From Algoriphagus iocasae (lineage in GTDB: Bacteria > Bacteroidota > Bacteroidia > Cytophagales > Cyclobacteriaceae): a stretch of DNA of 64,000 nucleotides. The stretch spans positions 1,230,006 to 1,294,005 of the forward strand of contig NZ_JACIJO010000002.1 of NCBI RefSeq assembly GCF_014206875.1, in the 5' to 3' direction. The notes under the pieces were generated by a model. It searched no databases. It was given only the letters and a program-made list of their open reading frames with translations, and was not told where the DNA came from. Each line of letters opens with the position of its first letter. Positions within the stretch are counted from its first letter, which is position 1. Shown one piece after another: positions 33,272 to 43,100 of this stretch. The translations under genes and the position numbers were made by a program.

Positions 33272-34462
33272 TCAATGATGCCCACCTTCTTCTTCGCTGT
33301 TTTTAGCTTTTGAAAGCAGCGTAAAAGCCCCTTCAGTGACCAGCTTGATTTCCTCATCGTTTCTAGCGGAATCCAATAATGTAACCTGAGTGAACCCATC
33401 TTCTTTATTCCCCATCATTACTTCTATCATCTCATAATCATAAGCCGGCTGTCCATTTTCATCCCGCTCCCCCAAGTAGGAAAAAATAAAATGCTTCTCA
33501 CCAAAACGTACTACAGCATCATCTGGTGCTACCAACGCTTTTTCTGTAGCGATTTCTATTTTGGCAGTCACATACATTCCTGGGAGCAAATCAGTATTCT
33601 TGCTGTCAAAATGACCATGAACCGTCACTGATCTATCTTTTCTGACTCCCTTACCTACCAAAAACACATGCGCCTCTCTCCATTCTTCATCCGTATTGGC
33701 AATGTTGAATTTGATGCGTTGATCCTTCTTAATTTTAGGAATATCATTTTCATAGACAGAAAGCTCCACATGCAAATCATCTGAATTGGTTAAATCCATG
33801 ATCACATCCTGCGGACTGACATATTTACCAATATTGGTATAAACATCCAGCACCGATCCGGATACAGGCGAATAGATGTTTACCACGGATTTAATCTCTC
33901 CTGTTTCCACTTTCTCGGGATCAAATCCGATCATTTTTAATTTCGCCCTGGATGTCTTTATTCTGGCTTCATTGGCCAGAAAATTACTTCTTGATTCTTC
34001 AAAGGTTTTTCCGGAAGCCACTTGTTCACCATACAATTTCTCCTGACGCTCGTACTCAGATTTTAAAAAGGAACTGTTAGCCAGACTCTCTAAATAATCC
34101 TGCTGAAACTGAATGAATTCAGGGTTTTCAATGGATACAAGCAGTTGCCCTTTTTTGACAGCATCGCCCGGAAGAAGTGTGGTGTTTTTCACAAAACCTC
34201 CATAAGGCATGGTAATGGAAATGTTATTTTGCGGTGGGACATCAATCACCCCATTCACCATAAGTTCACTTCCAATTTCCTTGAATTCCAATTTACCCAG
34301 CTCGATCCCTGTCACCTCATATTGCGCTTGAGACAGTTCTACCCTGGATTCATTTTCTTCGTGCTCTCCCTGAATTTCAACACTTTCAACTTTTGAATTA
34401 CAGGAAGCTATAAAGCCTGCTATTGTTAAGGCAAATAGGCTGTTTATGATATATTTTTTCAT
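33272..34462 (-). CDS. RND efflux periplasmic adaptor, CzcB/CusB-like lipoprotein
   Basis: A 396-residue membrane fusion protein with a lipoprotein signal (lipobox IASC near residue 21). A barrel-sandwich half (ISITMPYGGFVKNTTLLPGD) is followed by a coiled-coil hairpin (about 120-180), the second half-motif (SPVSGSVLDVYTNIGKYVSP) and a beta barrel with LLPGMYVTAKIEI. It ends with SEEEGGHH, a small His tail. It bridges the RND pump encoded just upstream and its fused outer-membrane part. The gene is about 100 nt after the pump gene, same strand. Confidence 0.88.
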   Translation of the reverse strand: MKKYIINSLFALTIAGFIASCNSKVESVEIQGEHEENESRVELSQAQYEVTGIELGKLEFKEIGSELMVNGVIDVPPQNNISITMPYGGFVKNTTLLPGDAVKKGQLLVSIENPEFIQFQQDYLESLANSSFLKSEYERQEKLYGEQVASGKTFEESRSNFLANEARIKTSRAKLKMIGFDPEKVETGEIKSVVNIYSPVSGSVLDVYTNIGKYVSPQDVIMDLTNSDDLHVELSVYENDIPKIKKDQRIKFNIANTDEEWREAHVFLVGKGVRKDRSVTVHGHFDSKNTDLLPGMYVTAKIEIATEKALVAPDDAVVRFGEKHFIFSYLGERDENGQPAYDYEMIEVMMGNKEDGFTQVTLLDSARNDEEIKLVTEGAFTLLSKAKNSEEEGGHH

Positions 34463-34561
34463 TTTATAAGATTTTTAGAAATGGTATTATGGAATCGTGA
34501 AATGTTTAAACTCATTCTTCTATGTGACTTTTTAGTCATGCTCGATTTCATATTTTCCATT

Positions 34562-37500
34562 TTAATTGATACCAGATATGAATTCAATCTGAATGAGTGT
34601 CTGATTGGATTTGTCGAGCAAATCCAGATAATCAAAACTTACTGATAAACTTCTGTTTAACCCTTGAGTATATTCCACATAACCGATTGCACCGCTCTGG
34701 AAGCCCCTTTGAGATTGATTTAGAATGAGTTCAGCCTGTGGCAGAGCATTCGATTCATAAAAAGCCAAACTTGTCTGGTATTTTTCGTAATCCAGAAGTA
34801 AAGAAGCCAAGTGATTTTCAAGCTCGTTGGTAAATGCCGCTTCTTCCTGTTCTGCTTCAGCTATCCTTATGGATTTGGATTGAATGGTTGCGGACTGCGA
34901 TTTCAGGCTGAAAATCGGAATTGCCAACCCAACCTGAAAACCATCGAATCGATCTTTAGAGGTGAAGAATTCCGGATTACCGGCCATAGTTTCACCCGGG
35001 CCATTAAAGGATTGATTGAAATATCCCAGTTTAATATCAGGCATCAACCTTGATTTTTCCACTGACTTTTCCTTTTCTGCAATTGTAATCTGCTGTTGAA
35101 CCCAGGCTAATGTAGGATTACCATCCAAGCTTAATGAAGTTAAGGACACCTCAGAAAGCTTTTGCTCAAGCTTACCCAAATTAGGTTCGATAGCAGCATC
35201 TGAGTTTAAAAGCATTTTCAGCCTTCTCAAGTTAATCTCAACATCTGCCTGATTCTGTGCCAATAATGCTTCAATTTCAGCCACTTGTGCTTCGGCTGTT
35301 GCCTTTTCAAGCAGGTTGGTTTCCCCTGCCTCAAAGCGTAGGGTGGCAGCTGATGCAAACCGGGAATAAATACTATCCTGTCTGAGGAGCAGATTTCCCT
35401 TTTCCTTTGCTGCCCATAACGCATACCATGTTGACTTTACAGCTCTGATAAGTTCATTTTTACTCATTTCAACGGCCAATTCCCCAGAAGTTACTTTGGC
35501 CTCAGCCAGTCCATTTTGTCTGCTATAAGTAGTCGGAAATTCAAAGGTTTGTGAAACCGAAAAACGGGAATCGTTGGTAAATGCGCTGTTGGTCTGACCA
35601 TACTCCATATCCACAGCAGTTTTGCCAATATTCCAGCTAGCCCCCTTTAAAGCCCGCTGCTGCTCCAACCTGAGCGATTCTGCTTTGACATTGGGATTGT
35701 TTTCCAGTGCCAGTTCTATTGCCTGATCTAAGGAAGAAATTCGTTGAGTTTCCTGAGCAAAAGTCGGGATACTTATAACAGCCAGAAACGTGATGGCGAG
35801 CAATCCTACTTTTCGGGTGGGTATTCTGAATCCTTTTTCGAAATAATAATACAAAACAGGTAGGACCACCAAAGTCAGAATTGTGGCAGTGATTAGCCCA
35901 CCGATGACTACCGTAGCCAATGGTTTTTGAACCTCAGCCCCACTTGAAGAAGAGAGTGCCATAGGCAAAAAGCCCAAGGATGCTACAGAAGCGGTCATAA
36001 TCACGGGTCTTAGTCTGGTACGTGTACCTGAATAGATTCGCTCAAATATATCCGTCATGCCTTCTTTTTTCAGATGGTTAAATTCGGCTATCAATACAAT
36101 ACCATTGAGCACCGCTACTCCGAAAAGTGCGATAAACCCTATTCCTGCAGAAATACTAAAAGGCATTCCACGTAGGGTCAAAGCGAAGATCCCACCAATG
36201 GCGGAAAGCGGTATCGCAGTAAATATCAATACACTTTGTTTGATAGATCCGAAAGTGAAGAAAAGTAAAACGAAGATGAGTAAGAGCGCCAGAGGAACGG
36301 CAATACCCAGTCTGGCTTTGGCCTCAATAAGATTCTCAAATTGTCCGCCGAATGTGACAAAGTAACCCGTGTCGAAATTCACAGCATTGTCAATTTTAGC
36401 TTCAATTTCATTGACTATACTTTCCACATCCCTATTTCTCACATTGAAAGCCACCACAATTCTCCGTTGGGTGTCATCCCGCTGAATCTGATAAGGTCCT
36501 TCTTTCACGGAGACTTCTGCTACTTGGTACAGCGGAATCTGATCTCCATTTGCTCGGGCAATAAATAAATTTTGAACATCTTCCAGTTCATTCCTTTTGG
36601 TCTGGTCAAGTCTGATCACTAGATCAAATCGCTTTTCCCCTTCGTAAACTTTTCCAGCGGAAGCCCCGGCAAAAGCTGCCTGAATTGAACGGTTTACTTC
36701 CTTGATGCTTAAGCCATATTTTGCCAATTGTGCCCGTTTATAATCGATGACGATTTGCGGCACTCCTGTCACTTCTTCTACATAAATATCCTCCGCCCCT
36801 TCTACACCTCTCGCTATCTGACCTATCTGATTGGCATATTCAGAAAGTCGGTTTAAATCCTCTCCGTATATTTTTATTGCCACATCCTGGCGAACGCCGG
36901 ACATCAATTCGTTGAAACGCATTTGAATGGGCTGCTGGAAACCAAAGTTGACGCCTGGCAGGACCGCCAACGCTTCGGACATTTTATTCGCTAAATCTTC
37001 TCTGTTAGTTGCTGTAGTCCACTCACTTTTATCCTTTAAGACAATCATCAAATCAGCTGCTTCCACAGGCATCGGGTCGGTGGGAATTTCTCCTGCTCCA
37101 ATTTTTGATACTACTTCAACTACTTCCGGGAATTGATCCAGTAGAATCTTTTCTGCCTGAGTTGTTGCCTTTATAGTATTCTGAAGAGATGACCCCGTAA
37201 CTACACGTGTTTCCACCGCAAAATCTCCTTCCTCAAGGGTTGGGATAAACTCTCCACCCATCCGGGAAAAAACCCATCCTGAAATCAGTAATAATAACAA
37301 GGCGATACTCATTATTATACCTCTATGATGCATAGCCCACCGGATGGAAGGGTCGTAGAAACCATGGAGAAAATTCATGATTTTGTCAGAGATATTGGGC
37401 TTGCTGCTCAGTTTTTTACTCAGAAAAAGAGCTGAAATCATTGGCACATAGGTAAGAGAAAGAATAAATGCGCCAAGAATTGCAAATGCAACTGTCTGAG

Positions 37501-38932
37501 CCATAGGCCTGAACATCTTGCCTTCTGTGCCGACCAATGCTAGAATCGGGAGGTATACTATAAGAATGATGATTTCACCAAAAGCGGCTGAATTTCGGAT
37601 TTTGCTTGCAGATAGGAATACTTCCTCGTCCATTTCAAGCTGGGTCAGCTTTCTTTCTTTTTTCAACAATCCTAAATGATGCAAGGTCGCCTCAACGATA
37701 ATCACAGCACCATCTACAATCAACCCAAAATCTATCGCTCCCAGGCTCATCAGATTCCCCGACACTCCAAATAAATTCATCAATGAGAAGGCAAATAATA
37801 ACGCAAGCGGGATGACTGACGCCACTATTAGACCCGCTCGTAAATTCCCCAGTAACAGCAAAAGAACAAAAATAACAATCAGTGCTCCTTCTATTAGGTT
37901 CTTTCTAACCGTGCCTATTGCGTTATCCACCAACTTTGAGCGATCTAGAAACGGTTCTATGGTTACTCCTTCTGGAAGTGTGTTTTTTATTTCAGCAATT
38001 TTTGCTTTCACATTATCGATAACTTCTGCTGAATTTTCTCCCTTCAGCATCATCACAATTGCGCTGACAACTTCTCCTTCGCCATTTCGGGTAGTTGCCC
38101 CATACCGTACAGCACTTCCCAGCTGGACATTAGCTACATCTTTTATCAATACCGGAATGCCATTTTCATTAACTCGAACTGGGATATTCTTGATATCATC
38201 AAAAGATCCCACTAGTCCTTCGCTCCGTATGAATAGTGCGGTTAGGTTTTTCTCAATGTATGCCCCACCGGTATTTTCGTTGTTATCTTCAAGCGCCTTA
38301 AAAATATCTGCGATCGAAACATTTAAAGATTTCAATCTGTCCGGTTCAATTGCTATTTCGTATTGCTTAAGGTAACCTCCGAAACTGCTCACATCTGCAA
38401 CACCAGGTGTACCAAGTAGCTGTCTTCTTACAATCCAATCTTGGATAGTTCTCAGTTCTCTCGCATCGTACTTATCTTCATAGCCTGGTTCCACACCGAC
38501 TACATATTGATAAATCTCGCCAAGACCTGTGGTGATCGGAGCCATTCCGGGAGCTCCAATACCTGGAGGAATTTGTTCTTTGACTTCGGACATCCGTTCA
38601 TTGACCTGTTGTCTTGCCCAATAGACATCCACATTTTCCTCAAAGACAATAGTAACTACCGAAAGTCCGAAACGGGAAAAGCTTCGGATTTCTTCTATGT
38701 CGGGAATAGTTGCCATTGTGATTTCAATGGGAAATGTAATAAGCCGCTCAACTTCCTCAGCAGCCAGAGAGGGAGAGGTAGTGATTACCTGAACTTGATT
38801 ATTGGTAATATCAGGAACAGCATCAATGGGAAGCTGAGTAAGTGAATACCCTCCCACAATGACTAATCCTATGGTAAGTAGGCCGATAATCAGTTTATTA
38901 TTAACTGAAAACCGGATTATATTATCCAGCAT
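34562..38932 (-). CDS. CzcA-type RND metal pump fused to a TolC/CzcC-type outer-membrane factor
   Basis: A 1456-residue fusion. Residues 1 to about 1045 are a heavy-metal RND pump (start DNIIRFSVNNKLIIGLLTIG, LVDNAIGTVRKNLIEGALIV, SLGAIDFGLIVDGAVIIVEA, GEFIPTLEEGDFAVET). The DFGLIVDGA stretch matches the DxxxxxDxx proton-relay site of CzcA-type (Zn/Co/Cd) pumps. A linker that looks like a second signal peptide (LAITFLAVISIPTFAQE, about 1060-1077) leads to about 380 residues of coiled-coil outer-membrane efflux protein (DQAIELALENNPNVKAESL). Such fusions are known in Bacteroidota. How the C-terminal part reaches the outer membrane (processing at the linker?) is unclear. Confidence 0.88.
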   Translation of the reverse strand: MLDNIIRFSVNNKLIIGLLTIGLVIVGGYSLTQLPIDAVPDITNNQVQVITTSPSLAAEEVERLITFPIEITMATIPDIEEIRSFSRFGLSVVTIVFEENVDVYWARQQVNERMSEVKEQIPPGIGAPGMAPITTGLGEIYQYVVGVEPGYEDKYDARELRTIQDWIVRRQLLGTPGVADVSSFGGYLKQYEIAIEPDRLKSLNVSIADIFKALEDNNENTGGAYIEKNLTALFIRSEGLVGSFDDIKNIPVRVNENGIPVLIKDVANVQLGSAVRYGATTRNGEGEVVSAIVMMLKGENSAEVIDNVKAKIAEIKNTLPEGVTIEPFLDRSKLVDNAIGTVRKNLIEGALIVIFVLLLLLGNLRAGLIVASVIPLALLFAFSLMNLFGVSGNLMSLGAIDFGLIVDGAVIIVEATLHHLGLLKKERKLTQLEMDEEVFLSASKIRNSAAFGEIIILIVYLPILALVGTEGKMFRPMAQTVAFAILGAFILSLTYVPMISALFLSKKLSSKPNISDKIMNFLHGFYDPSIRWAMHHRGIIMSIALLLLLISGWVFSRMGGEFIPTLEEGDFAVETRVVTGSSLQNTIKATTQAEKILLDQFPEVVEVVSKIGAGEIPTDPMPVEAADLMIVLKDKSEWTTATNREDLANKMSEALAVLPGVNFGFQQPIQMRFNELMSGVRQDVAIKIYGEDLNRLSEYANQIGQIARGVEGAEDIYVEEVTGVPQIVIDYKRAQLAKYGLSIKEVNRSIQAAFAGASAGKVYEGEKRFDLVIRLDQTKRNELEDVQNLFIARANGDQIPLYQVAEVSVKEGPYQIQRDDTQRRIVVAFNVRNRDVESIVNEIEAKIDNAVNFDTGYFVTFGGQFENLIEAKARLGIAVPLALLLIFVLLFFTFGSIKQSVLIFTAIPLSAIGGIFALTLRGMPFSISAGIGFIALFGVAVLNGIVLIAEFNHLKKEGMTDIFERIYSGTRTRLRPVIMTASVASLGFLPMALSSSSGAEVQKPLATVVIGGLITATILTLVVLPVLYYYFEKGFRIPTRKVGLLAITFLAVISIPTFAQETQRISSLDQAIELALENNPNVKAESLRLEQQRALKGASWNIGKTAVDMEYGQTNSAFTNDSRFSVSQTFEFPTTYSRQNGLAEAKVTSGELAVEMSKNELIRAVKSTWYALWAAKEKGNLLLRQDSIYSRFASAATLRFEAGETNLLEKATAEAQVAEIEALLAQNQADVEINLRRLKMLLNSDAAIEPNLGKLEQKLSEVSLTSLSLDGNPTLAWVQQQITIAEKEKSVEKSRLMPDIKLGYFNQSFNGPGETMAGNPEFFTSKDRFDGFQVGLAIPIFSLKSQSATIQSKSIRIAEAEQEEAAFTNELENHLASLLLDYEKYQTSLAFYESNALPQAELILNQSQRGFQSGAIGYVEYTQGLNRSLSVSFDYLDLLDKSNQTLIQIEFISGIN

Positions 38933-39069
38933 AAGGAATTAATTTTTATGAAATGAAATGAAATGGAAATGGGCACAGGTGCCCTTAGAAAAAACTGAGC
39001 ACAACAGATTTGATCAGTCAGTTGAAAAGAGCTGATCGAAAAGGGTAAATCTGGTGTGAAACGGGAAAT

Positions 39070-39462
39070 TTAGCTCCTAGGAGGCTGAAAGAGTTCACCT
39101 AAAACCGGTGAAGTAAAAAGAAAGGTATAGTAAGTCGCTGGCTCTATTTTTTCATTAAAAGACCGGACTACAGAAAAATCATTTATTAAAGAGAAATAGA
39201 TGGGAGCGTGTGAACAGGTATGACTACCATGAAAAGGTAAATTTTCATGACTTTCTTCATCATGGCTGGTATTGTTTGATCCATGATCAATATAATCTTC
39301 TACTACGAATTCAAATACGGAGTCGTCATGCAAAACTTTATGCTCCCCAAAATGTGAAAGTAAAAACGGGATTTTTTGAATCTGACAACATAGATCTAAA
39401 TTCATCGATAGCATCCCCAAAAGGAGCAAAGCAATAAAAGATCTGTTTCTTATCAGTTTCAT
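39070..39462 (-). CDS. Small His-rich exported protein heading the czc operon
   Basis: A 130-residue protein from the ATG at 39462; the longer frame to 39540 adds an unlikely second hydrophobic leader and would run through the operator-promoter. A membrane or signal segment (RSFIALLLLGMLSMNLDLCC) is followed by a His- and Asp-rich middle (FGEHKVLHDDSVFEF, HDEESHENLPFHGSHTCSHA) and a conserved-looking end (SPVLGELFQPPRS). Small secreted His-rich proteins of this type lead czc clusters in Bacteroidota; a periplasmic metal sensor or buffer role is plausible. It lies 137 nt upstream of the fused pump. Confidence 0.7.
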   Translation of the reverse strand: MKLIRNRSFIALLLLGMLSMNLDLCCQIQKIPFLLSHFGEHKVLHDDSVFEFVVEDYIDHGSNNTSHDEESHENLPFHGSHTCSHAPIYFSLINDFSVVRSFNEKIEPATYYTFLFTSPVLGELFQPPRS

Positions 39463-39468
39463 ATTCTG

Positions 39469-39505
39469 CAAATCTATAAAATAAAGTAGTGCAAGGCTAT
39501 TGCAC
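39469..39505 (-). promoter_or_regulatory. Promoter and palindromic operator of the czc operon
   Basis: The palindrome GTGCAA-GGCTA-TTGCAC (39489-39505) has perfect 6-nt half-sites, a shape seen in Fur-family and other metal-regulator sites. On the minus strand a -7 box TAGATTTG (39476-39469) fits TAnnTTTG and ends 6 nt before the ATG at 39462, as in the mer promoter. The -33 element is not certain. No regulator gene is adjacent. Confidence 0.5.
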
Positions 39506-39677
39506 AAAAACGCTAATCCCAGATTCAAGTGATAAGGCATAGCTACGACGCAATCTGAGCAAGGGAGGATTTTTTTTGTCTTTTCTTATCAGCGGTAACC
39601 TTATTTGGATTATTACGTATTTTAGAATTCAATTGGATTTATTTTCATTCTCATGTGAAAAGCCTATAATTGTAATA

Positions 39678-40094
39678 GTGAAGAAATCATTTTCCATAGT
39701 TTTAGCATTCTTACTTCTTTTCGCAAACATCGGTTTGGCGAAGAGCAGCCATATATGCATGGGATCTGAGATGTTAAATGCAATTGGCCTTTCAGCAAAA
39801 AATTTGGATTGCGGAATGAAACATCAATCGGAATCTCCTTCGAGTGATCAAGGAGGTTTAAGCAATGCTGATGAATGCTGCCAAAATAGTTTCGAACTCG
39901 TTCACAATGACAGTGATCAGAATCTTAAAGTAATACACTTCGACGCTGCCCAACTTATTTTTGTAGCAGCTTTCACCCAAGTATTTATTTTCGGAATTGA
40001 CCCAGTTACTTCAACTGAATATTCCAACGTATTTATATCTCCCCCTGCGATTGATAAGGACTATACTGTTCTTTTTCAATCTTTCTTGATTTAA
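39678..40094 (+). CDS. HYC_CC_PP-type small exported protein heading the copper operon
   Basis: A 138-residue protein from the GTG at 39678; the upstream extension to 39576 is not needed for the signal peptide (FSIVLAFLLLFANIGLA). The mature part has HICMGSEM in the place of HYC, a lone C before GMKHQ, the ECCQN pair, and ISPPAID near the end, the three landmarks that name the HYC_CC_PP family. It is probably a periplasmic metal-binding protein. It is divergent from the czc operon and comes 100 nt before cusA, separated by a weak terminator. Confidence 0.7.
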   Translation: MKKSFSIVLAFLLLFANIGLAKSSHICMGSEMLNAIGLSAKNLDCGMKHQSESPSSDQGGLSNADECCQNSFELVHNDSDQNLKVIHFDAAQLIFVAAFTQVFIFGIDPVTSTEYSNVFISPPAIDKDYTVLFQSFLI

Positions 40095-40112
40095 TCCGGA
40101 TAGGTAAACTTA

Positions 40113-40132
40113 GGTCTTGCAGACCGCCTTTT
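40113..40132 (+). terminator. Weak terminator or attenuator between the HYC_CC_PP gene and cusA
   Basis: Stem GGTCT/AGACC with a TGC loop, then GCC and a run of five T. The short stem may allow partial read-through into the pump gene. Confidence 0.45.
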
Positions 40133-40194
40133 TCTATGAGCTCAATTGCTTGTAGCAAAGTTTATCCAGTATTCCATTTTCTTAGGATTATTTC

Positions 40195-43100
40195 ATGCTT
40201 AACTCAATTATCAAGTATTTTCTTGAAAACAAATTAGTTACAGTTCTTTTGCTTATCGCTTTGATAGCTTGGGGAATTGTGACAGCTCCCTTCGGTTGGA
40301 AAGTAGGTTCGCTTCCATCAGATCCTGTCCCCGTTGATGCCATTCCTGACATTGGCGAAAACCAACAAATTGTTTTCACCCAATGGCCAGGTAGATCTCC
40401 ACAGGATATTGAGGATCAAATCTCCTACCCACTTACTACCTATCTATTAGGAATTCCTGGAGTAAAGTCCATCCGTAGCTCTTCTATTTTCGGCTTTTCC
40501 AGCATATACATCATCTTCAATGAAGACACAGAATTCTATTGGTCTAGATCAAGAATCCTGGAAAAACTCAGTTCATTACCTGCAGGATTGCTTCCAGAGG
40601 CAGTTCAGCCAGGCCTGGGTCCTGATGCCACTGCTCTAGGCCAGGTTTATTGGTACACACTGGAAGGAAGAGATGAGCAAGGCAATCCGACCGGAGGATG
40701 GGATCTTCACGAGATAAGGACTGTTCAGGACTTCTTTGTTAAGTATGGCTTAAACGCCGTGGAAGGCGTTTCGGAAGTGGCTTCAATCGGTGGATTTGTA
40801 CAGGAATATCAGGTAGATGTAAATCCCGACGCGCTTAAAGCCTATAATATTCCCTTAATGAAAGTCATGGAAGCTGTAAAGCAATCCAATAGGGACGTAG
40901 GTGCCAAAACCATAGAAATTAACCAAGCAGAATATTTAGTGCGCGGTTTGGGCTATATCAAAAAGGTAGAGGACTTAGAAGAGGCGGTGGTTGCAGTGGA
41001 ACAAAACGTTCCGATCCGGATAAAAGACATTGGCGTGGTAAGCCTAGGACCAGCCAACAGAAGAGGACTTTTAGATAAAGACGGAGCTGAGGTAGTCGGC
41101 GGTGTAGTAGTCGCGCGATACGGATCTAATCCTCTTCAGGTTATCAACAATCTGAAAGAGAAAATCACAGAAATAGCTCCTGGCCTCCCAAAAAAGACCT
41201 TAGCCGATGGTCGTATTAGCCAGTTGACCATTGTTCCATTTTACGATAGATCTACACTGATTCAGGAAACCCTAGGCACCTTGGAGGAGGCGCTTTCTTT
41301 GGAGATTCTGATTACTATTCTGGTTGTGATTGTGATGGTCTATAACCTGCGAGCATCTATTCTGATTTCAAGCTTATTACCAATTGCAATTCTGATGGTT
41401 TTTATAGCGATGCGCTATTTTGGGGTAGATGCAAATATTGTAGCTCTATCTGGAATAGCTATCGCCATCGGTACGATGGTGGATTTGGGGATAATCCTTT
41501 CAGAAAACATTATCAAGCACATCGATGAAGCTCCTCCAGAGCAGAAGTTGGTCACGACCATTTACAAAGGATCATCAGAGGTAGCCACTGCAATCCTTAC
41601 CGCTGTGTCCACCACTATTGTGAGTTTTATTCCGGTTTTCACAATGGAGGCTGCCGAGGGGAAATTATTTGGACCTTTAGCCTATACCAAGACTTTTGCA
41701 CTTATAGCAGCATTGATCGTATCCTTGCTTATTCTGCCAATGTTGGCTCATGTGTTCTTTGGTTTCAAAATCAAAAATCGGCGAAATAAGCTTCTAGGAA
41801 ATGCATTGTTGTTAATTCTAGGAGTAGGAGCACTGATTTACGGCTACACTTGGGCAGGAATTATGTTGTTACTATTTGGCATTATTTCCTTCGCCAAATT
41901 TTATGTAGAGAAAAAGACTGTTGAAATCCCGAGGCGCATTCAGCCAATTTATAACCAATTGGAAATCATCCTGGCAATCCTTGGGGTAGTTTGGCTTTTG
42001 GCCACTTACTGGTTACCACTTGGTGCCTCACATTCCCTGTTCTCAAATGTGATTTTCGTCGCTGTTCTGGTAATTCTGATACTGGGAGCTTTCTCTTTAT
42101 TAGAATACAATTACAAGCGGGTCTTGACCTGGTGTTTGGATAATAAAGCAGTATTCTTAACAATCCCTGCACTACTGATTTTATTGGGAGGCACGATCTG
42201 GCTTGGATTCAATACCACCTTCGGTATAATTCCAAAAGCAGCTAGCCTGATCGGGTGGGATATAAAGTCCAGTAAACCTTGGTCGAGTATAGCTCATACT
42301 TTCCCAGGTATGCAAAAGGAATTTATGCCTTCCCTGAATGAAGGCAGTTTCCTACTGATGCCAACCGCCATGCCGCATTCCGGCATAGCTTATAACAGAA
42401 AAATTATAGGTCAGCTGGATATGCTGTTGACCAATATTCCTGAAGTGGATCTCACTGTTGGCAAACTTGGTAGAGCTGAATCAGCTTTGGATCCTGCACC
42501 GATCTCTATGTATGAGAATATCATTAATTATAAACCAGAATATCTTCTCAATGAAAAGGGCCATAAACAGCGGTTTAAAATTGACGAGGAAGACCGATTC
42601 ATTTTTACCACGGGGGATACCCTTTCCAACCAAGATGCAATCGCACAAAATAAGCCTGCCAAAAACTTAATTCCTGACGAGGAAGGCATGTATTTCCGAA
42701 ACTGGCGGGAACACATCAAATCTCCAGATGATATATGGAAAGAAATCATCGCAGTTACCAAAATACCGGGAATCACTTCCGCTCCTAAATTACAACCGAT
42801 AGAAACCAGATTGGTCATGCTCCAAACAGGTATGCGAGCACCAATGGGTATTAAAGTATATGGACCTGATCTACAGACTATAGAGAACTTTGGTATTCAA
42901 CTGGAAAACATCCTGAAGCAAGTTCCATCCGTCAAAGAGGAAGCAGTTTTCGCAGACAGAATCGTCGGAAAACCTTACCTGCATCTAAACATCAACCGAG
43001 AAAAAATCGCGCGATTTGGGCTGACTATAGAAAATGTACAGCAAACTATAGAAACGGCTATTGGTGGCATGAACATAACCACTACAGTGGAAGGCAGAGA

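Noticed and set aside
38968..39060. Hairpins in the gap between the His-rich leader gene and the fused pump gene
   Set aside because: GGGCAC/GTGCCC and a longer CAGATTT/AAATCTG pairing can be drawn, but with no T-run and no conservation data I cannot call a terminator or riboswitch.
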